Source of the DNA: JADJWR01 sp964509545
Lineage (GTDB): Bacteria > Pseudomonadota > Gammaproteobacteria > Burkholderiales > Burkholderiaceae_F
Direction: 5' to 3'
DNA length: 56,860 nt
Assembly: GCA_964509545.1 (NCBI GenBank)
Contig: CAZDXQ010000020.1
Coordinates: 1-56,860 of the forward strand
Part shown: in pieces, positions 53,182 to 56,860 of the stretch
How positions within the stretch are numbered: the stretch's first letter is position 1
Layout: each line of letters opens with the position of its first letter
Translations under genes and position numbers: made by a program
The notes under the pieces: model-generated
Told to the model about the DNA's origin: nothing
What the model saw: the letters and a program-made list of their open reading frames with translations, nothing else
Databases searched by the model: none

Positions 53182-54522
53182 ATGATCGTTCGATTGAGCT
53201 TCGCCCGCGGTGTGCTCGTCGCCGCCGCCGGACTGGCATTGGTGTCTTTGGCTGCTTTCGCCGACGACGACCCGCTTGGCATACGCGGCAATTCCGGCCG
53301 CGACGACGATGGCAAGAAGCAGGCCGAGGCGATCCAGGTCGGCCAGCGGCCGCTGTATCTGGTCGATGGCCTCGACGACGGCCCGCTGAAGCAGCGTCTC
53401 CTGCAGTGCAAGGACGGGCCGTTCCGCAAGACCGACTTCTCGATCGGCCATCGCGGCGCGGCCCTGCAGTTTCCGGAGCACACGCTGGAGTCCTACGTCG
53501 CCGCCGCCCGCCAGGGCGCGGGAATCGTCGAGTGCGACGTCACCTTCACCAGGGACGGCAAGTTCGTCTGTCGCCACGCCGAGAACGACCTGCACACGAC
53601 CACCAACATCCTGTCGACGCCGCTCGCAAGCACCTGCATCAAGCCGTTCACGCCGGCGACGATCGACGGCAACGGCAAGGTCGTGACGCCCGCGAGCGCC
53701 GAGTGCCGCGCCTCGGCGCTGACGCTCGCGGAGTTCAAGAGCCTGAGAGGCAAGATGGACGCCTTCAACCCGGCGGCGCGCACGGTTGCCGAGTACCAGG
53801 GCGGCACTCCGTCCTGGCGCACCGACCTGTATACCGGGCGCGGCACGCTGCTGTCCCTGCGCGAGAGCATCGAACTGAACCAGTCGCGCGGCGTCAAGCA
53901 CACGCCGGAACTGAAGGGCGGCGATGCCGCGACGATCATGCAGGTGTTCGGCAGCCAGGAAAACTACGCCCTCGCCTTCGCCGACGAACTGCGCAATGCG
54001 CGCGTCAAGCCGAATGACGTCTGGCCGCAGTCGTTCAACGTCGAGGACGTGCTGACCTGGATCGGCAAGACCGAATATGGCCGGCAGGCGGTCTACCTGC
54101 TCGACTACAACTCCGCCGACCCGGTCAACGACATCGTGATCCAGCCGCCGTACGATCAGATGGACCGGATGGAGTACTTCCGCATGCTCAAGCAGCGCGG
54201 CGTTCGGATCATCGCGCCGCCGATGCCGGCGCTGCTCGCGGTCGACGCCAGCGACCGCATCGTGCCGTCGAAGCTCGCCCGCGATCTGAAATCGATGGGC
54301 TTCGACATCATCACCTGGACCATCGAACGCTCGGATCTGCGCTTCGGCGGCTCGCGCGGCGGCTACTACTATGATTTCGACCCGCAGGGCCGCGCGATCC
54401 GCAAGGACAGCGACCTGTACAAGGCGCTCGACGTCCTGGCCCGGGAAGTCAAGATCCTCGGCATCTTCTCCGACTGGCCGGCCACGGTGACCTACTACGC
54501 CAACTGCATGGGCCTGAAGTAG
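53182..54522 (+). CDS. Exported glycerophosphodiester phosphodiesterase
   Basis: 446 residues from the ATG at 53182 (GGAGG eight bases upstream). The signal peptide ends LAAFADDD. The catalytic motifs of GDPD TIM barrels are present: SIGHRGAALQFPEHTLESY (His, Arg, Glu), VECDVTFTRDG (Glu-x-Asp) and CRHAENDLH. A long insertion (about 140-230) makes it larger than the usual 250-350. It should hydrolyse phospholipid head-group diesters outside the cytoplasm to glycerol-3-phosphate and alcohol. It lies in the inserted segment with the hydrolase gene, 290 bases upstream. Confidence 0.9.
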   Translation: MIVRLSFARGVLVAAAGLALVSLAAFADDDPLGIRGNSGRDDDGKKQAEAIQVGQRPLYLVDGLDDGPLKQRLLQCKDGPFRKTDFSIGHRGAALQFPEHTLESYVAAARQGAGIVECDVTFTRDGKFVCRHAENDLHTTTNILSTPLASTCIKPFTPATIDGNGKVVTPASAECRASALTLAEFKSLRGKMDAFNPAARTVAEYQGGTPSWRTDLYTGRGTLLSLRESIELNQSRGVKHTPELKGGDAATIMQVFGSQENYALAFADELRNARVKPNDVWPQSFNVEDVLTWIGKTEYGRQAVYLLDYNSADPVNDIVIQPPYDQMDRMEYFRMLKQRGVRIIAPPMPALLAVDASDRIVPSKLARDLKSMGFDIITWTIERSDLRFGGSRGGYYYDFDPQGRAIRKDSDLYKALDVLAREVKILGIFSDWPATVTYYANCMGLK

Positions 54523-54625
54523 GCGCCCTGCGGGGCGGCGGGAGGGCGGGGACTGAACGCCGCGATCCCGCCCGCCCGGCAGCGGCGGCGCAGCGCGCCG
54601 GGCGCGATCGCCATGATCGCCCGGC

Positions 54626-54778
54626 GTGCGGAAGATCCTGCCGATGCTGGTCTACGGCGTGAGCTGCGTCGTCGCCGCCGCCGTTGCCTCGATTCCGTTC
54701 GGGCTCGGCTGGATCGTGCTGCCGCCGCTGCTCGCGCTGACGATCGACACCTCGTACCGCGACAGCTACGAGAAGCGA
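54626..54778 (+). pseudogene. C-terminal fragment of the BPSS1780-family gene
   Basis: Reads VRKILPMLVYG, then VAAAVASIPFGLGWIV, matching residues 194-243 of the intact gene at 50995-51726. The stop codon has become CGA, so the frame runs on into the antisense of the exporter gene. There is no 5' part. It is a remnant from duplication of the convergent junction. Confidence 0.82.
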
Positions 54779-54904
54779 GCCTTCCCGCGCCGCGCCGCCG
54801 GCAGCAGCCAGGCAACGAGCCCGATCGCCATCAGCCCGGCCGAGGCCAGCGCCAGCAGCAGCGCCGAGTGCATCACCAGCGGCGCAAGGGCGCCGGCGAC
54901 GATG
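54626..54904. repeat. Duplicated convergent gene junction, copy B
   Basis: Partner of 51574-51836. Here the minus-strand exporter is intact and the BPSS1780 half is the fragment, the mirror image of copy A. The two copies lie 3052 bases apart and flank the exported hydrolase and GDPD genes. Confidence 0.85.
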
Positions 54905-55986
54905 CCGTTGGCGATGCTGCCGATGACCGCCTGCAGCGACGAAGCCAGCCCGCGCCGCTCCGGCACCACGTCGAGCAGCATCAGCGTCACCACCGGCGTC
55001 ATCAGCGCCCAGCCGAACGAGTAGACGGCGATCGGCCACATCGCCCACCACGCGTTGGCCGCGAAGAGCGCGTTGGCGACCACGTTCACCACCGAGCTCG
55101 CGACCATGATCGCGTAGCCCCAGCGCACCTGCCGCCGCGGCGCGATGCGGCCGGCCAGGCGGCCGCTCGCCCAGGCGCCGCCCATGATGCCGGCGATGTT
55201 GACGACGAAGAACCAGAAGTACTGCGTCGGCGCCAGCCCGAGCACATCGCCGAGGAAGGCCGGCGTCGACAGCACGTACAGGAACATGCCGTTGAAGGGC
55301 ACGCCGCTCGCCAGCGCCAGCAGCACGAAGCGCGGATTGCCGAGCAGCGCCGCGTAGCCGCGCATCAGGTTGCGCGGGCTGAACGGCTGGCGGTCGGCAT
55401 CGTGCAGCGTCTCCGGCAGCAGCCGGACGTTGGCGAGCCACAGCGCCGCGCCGAGGGCGGCCAGGAACCAGAAGATCGACTGCCAGCCGGCGGCGACGAA
55501 CAGCACGCCGCCGATCATCGGCGCGATCGCCGGCGCGATGCCGAAGAAGATCGTTACCTGCGACATCACCCGCTGCGCCTCGGCGGGCGGAAACATGTCG
55601 CGGATCACCGCCCGGCCGACCACCACGCCGGCGCCGGTGGCCAGTCCCTGCAGGGCGCGCAGCGCGATCGGCTGCGCCGGGGTGGCGGCCAGCGCGCAGC
55701 CTGCCGAGGCGAGCGTGAACATCGCCACGCCGCCGAGGATCACCGGCCGCCGGCCGATGCTGTCGGCAAGCGCGCCGTGAAAGAGGTTCATGAAGCCGAA
55801 GCCGAGCAGATACGCCGACAGCGTCTGCTGCAGCTGCAGCGGCGACGCGCCGAGCGAAGCGGCGATGCCGCCGAAGGCCGGCAGGTAGGTGTCGATCGCG
55901 AACGGCCCGAGCATGGACAGGCAGGCGAGCAGCAGCGCCAGCGCCCAGCGTGGAGCGGTCCACAGTCGGTCGGCGTTGGGGTTCAA
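54766..55986 (-). CDS. Bcr/CflA-family multidrug efflux MFS transporter
   Basis: 406 residues with about 12 membrane helices. Typical Bcr/CflA features: LLACLSMLGPFAIDTYLPAF at the first helix, then LFHGALADSIGRRPVILGG (the MFS loop 2-3 motif) and ALQGLATGAGVVVGRAVIRD. It probably exports drugs or other small molecules by proton antiport. The 3' end overlaps a BPSS1780 fragment, and a second copy of its last 30 or so codons lies at 51714-51836. It is divergent from the cysteine synthase gene. Confidence 0.93.
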   Translation of the reverse strand: MNPNADRLWTAPRWALALLLACLSMLGPFAIDTYLPAFGGIAASLGASPLQLQQTLSAYLLGFGFMNLFHGALADSIGRRPVILGGVAMFTLASAGCALAATPAQPIALRALQGLATGAGVVVGRAVIRDMFPPAEAQRVMSQVTIFFGIAPAIAPMIGGVLFVAAGWQSIFWFLAALGAALWLANVRLLPETLHDADRQPFSPRNLMRGYAALLGNPRFVLLALASGVPFNGMFLYVLSTPAFLGDVLGLAPTQYFWFFVVNIAGIMGGAWASGRLAGRIAPRRQVRWGYAIMVASSVVNVVANALFAANAWWAMWPIAVYSFGWALMTPVVTLMLLDVVPERRGLASSLQAVIGSIANGIVAGALAPLVMHSALLLALASAGLMAIGLVAWLLPAARRGKARFS

Positions 55987-56105
55987 GGCAGTCGCGGGCG
56001 GCGCGGGCCTGTCGAGGGTAGCCGAATATGCAAATGGCGCCGCGCGCCGCCGCCGCGGGCGCCGCCGTGCGATGCTCGCCCGGCGTCACGCTACGGGAGA
56101 ACGAG

Positions 56106-56808
<703 letters not shown>

Positions 56809-56809
<1 letters not shown>

Positions 56810-56860
56810 GTGTAGTGTCTCGCAAATGACTATTCCTAAAGAGCCGCCGGTGTCATACTT
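56809..56860. mobile_element. Possible insertion-element end disrupting cysK
   Basis: The cysK sequence stops at a CTAG tetramer (56807-56810) and an AT-richer sequence beginning TGTAGTGTCTCGCAAATGAC follows to the window end. CTAG is rare in such GC-rich DNA and is the reported target core of IS481-type elements, whose ends begin TGT. No transposase is visible because the window ends. Tentative. Confidence 0.35.

Overview
The window is high-GC DNA from a betaproteobacterium, most likely Burkholderiales or a close relative. The inference rests on the GC-rich codon use, on families typical of that group (BPSS1780-type membrane protein, DUF3149, a DUF6781-like helical protein, the short translational-machinery protein) and on GC-rich intergenic repeats of a kind I recall from Burkholderiales. 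It is a chromosomal segment of about 45 intact genes. I see no tRNA, rRNA, CRISPR array or phage. Both edges look irregular: the first 100 bases are gene-poor, and the last 50 appear to be the start of an insertion element that cuts a cysteine synthase gene.

Layout. 105-1264 (minus): a frameshifted DUF3149 gene, a small translational-machinery-type protein and a DksA/TraR zinc-finger protein behind two inverted repeats. 1461-5927 (plus): a Pat-type CoA-ligase/acetyltransferase fusion, a TraB/GumN protein and a PdeM-like phosphoesterase. 6140-11446: a complete NAD-linked [NiFe] hydrogenase operon, hoxF-U-Y-H-W, in which two 80-bp repeats sit exactly at the hoxU/hoxY junction. 11561-21358: a set of genes that reads as cyclic-nucleotide signalling: a CpdA-like phosphodiesterase, a zinc-ribbon/class III adenylate cyclase/AAA/TPR protein, a SulP transporter carrying STAS and cNMP-binding domains, and a patatin phospholipase with its own cNMP-binding domain. 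A secreted six-cysteine protein is embedded in it on the other strand. 21374-24363: a dioxygenase-GST-DoxX operon with a divergent LysR regulator.

24454-35344 is a lipid-catabolism region: a TetR regulator with a promoter/operator candidate, acyl-CoA dehydrogenase, a FadB-like fusion, FadA, then a tightly packed set of alpha/beta hydrolase, NTF2-like protein, enoyl-CoA hydratase, hotdog thioesterase, SGNH esterase and SDR. 35399-44351 holds mixed genes: a DUF2182/DUF1326 pair, an orphan peptide-type binding protein, DUF808, an amidase, a DUF6781-like protein, a YciA-type thioesterase and an SDR. 44523-50940 has an Atm1-type ABC exporter and the aapJQMP amino-acid importer.

50995-55986 holds a rearrangement. 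A convergent gene pair (BPSS1780 protein and Bcr/CflA exporter) has its junction duplicated, leaving a fragment of each gene, and two exported hydrolases lie between the two copies. The window ends in a doubly damaged cysK.

The most interesting items for follow-up are the cAMP module with two membrane-associated effectors, the repeat-encoded chain of overlapping mini-ORFs joining hoxU to hoxY, and the duplicated convergent junction.
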